A stretch of DNA of 64,000 bases from Chamaea fasciata (Eukaryota; Chordata; Aves; Passeriformes; Sylviidae), in contig JARCOQ010000016.1 of NCBI GenBank assembly GCA_029207755.1, forward strand, positions 13,785,307 to 13,849,306, in the 5' to 3' direction. The position numbers and the translations under genes are program-made. Positions 63,428 to 64,000 of the stretch are shown one piece after another; the first letter of the stretch is position 1, and each line of letters opens with the position of its first letter. The notes under the pieces were generated by a model, which was not told the origin of the DNA, did not search any database, and worked only from the letters and a program-made list of their open reading frames with translations.

Positions 63428-64000
63428 CTAGAAACAAAAAACACAAGAGAATGAAAAAAAAAAAACCCTCTAAGTGAGTGCTTCCCAGAGAAGTCAGTGC
63501 AGTTTTAAATTCACAAGACACAGAAAATACTTGCCTATTCACCCCTTCCCTGTAGTACTGAGGGCCACTGCCAACAGTAGGAGGAGAGAGGGGAAAAAAA
63601 CAAACAAACAAAATAAAAACCTGGAATAAATATTACAGTGGAGATAACTCCATTTCAGCTTGTTTTCCAGAGAAGGGACAGGGAGCAGGAAAAGTCAGCT
63701 CTTTCCACTATTGCTCCGTTCTGGTCAATTCTTCCTGTTTTCTCCACTTCTCAGTGTGAAGCCCAGTCCCACAAACACCACGGGCCTGCACAGAGAAGGA
63801 TGAGGCTTCCTGCCACTGCAAAGTTCAGCACAGCCAGAGGGTCTCCTGTTAGGCAAAGTTTGCCTTTCATCCCCTCTTCCACTCCCGTATCCCACACAAG
63901 AATCGCTCCAAACCTTTACTGGGAGTGCTGGAGACTGTACACCCTTTAATTAGTAACACTGACAGTTCTAAAAGAAGAAACAAGGGTGTCTGGGAGAGGA
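63428..64000 (-). other. MGRN1: MGRN1 intron 1, partial
   Basis: Runs to the window edge. Coding exon 1 is not found here and must lie beyond. Confidence 0.85.

Overview
This is vertebrate nuclear DNA: multi-exon genes with introns of a few hundred bases to about 9.5 kb, a CpG-island promoter, and many fragments of the CR1 LINE family that dominates bird genomes. The compact introns, the CR1 copies ending in ATTCTATGA-type tails, and an LTR-like block at 10809-11651 of a kind I associate with songbirds point to a bird, probably a passerine. The species call is inference.

Three genes are supported. (1) NAA60, plus strand: five coding exons from 8469 to 15262 rebuild a complete 242-residue Golgi N-terminal acetyltransferase (NatF). 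Its last intron is an AT-AC, U12-type intron. About 8.4 kb of upstream non-coding sequence precedes it. (2) NUDT16L1 (TIRR/syndesmos), minus strand: three coding exons from 20892 down to 18650, tail-to-tail with NAA60 and starting in a very GC-rich CpG island. The predicted protein is about 90 residues longer than the human one, because of a Met/Pro-rich N-terminus and an Ala/Glu-rich C-terminal tail. (3) MGRN1 (mahogunin RING E3 ubiquitin ligase), minus strand: it fills 21.4-64.0 kb. Coding exon 1 lies beyond the right edge. Exons 2 to 16 and an alternative terminal exon are all present with matching splice phases, followed by a 3' UTR that ends just upstream of NUDT16L1.

Layout: 1-8462 upstream or intronic sequence of NAA60; 8463-16945 NAA60 with one LTR insertion in an intron; 16946-18095 intergenic; 18096-20892 NUDT16L1; 20893-21440 CpG island and promoter; 21430-64000 MGRN1. 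The three genes do not form one pathway: NAA60 acetylates N-termini of membrane proteins, NUDT16L1 restrains 53BP1 at DNA breaks, and MGRN1 ubiquitinates TSG101 and membrane receptors. NUDT16L1 and MGRN1 are neighbours in mammals too. NAA60 is about 1 Mb away in human as I recall it, so the NAA60/NUDT16L1 junction probably marks a rearrangement.

The most unusual structures are a near-perfect 41-bp-stem hairpin in an MGRN1 intron (33295-33396) that would be fully paired in the MGRN1 transcript, the AT-AC intron of NAA60, a GC-AG intron in MGRN1, a 21-nt in-frame microexon candidate in MGRN1, alternative MGRN1 C-termini, the long NUDT16L1 tail, and a short hAT-like inverted-repeat element with flanking duplications at 43777-43942. 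I found no RNA genes, CRISPR arrays or bacterial features.
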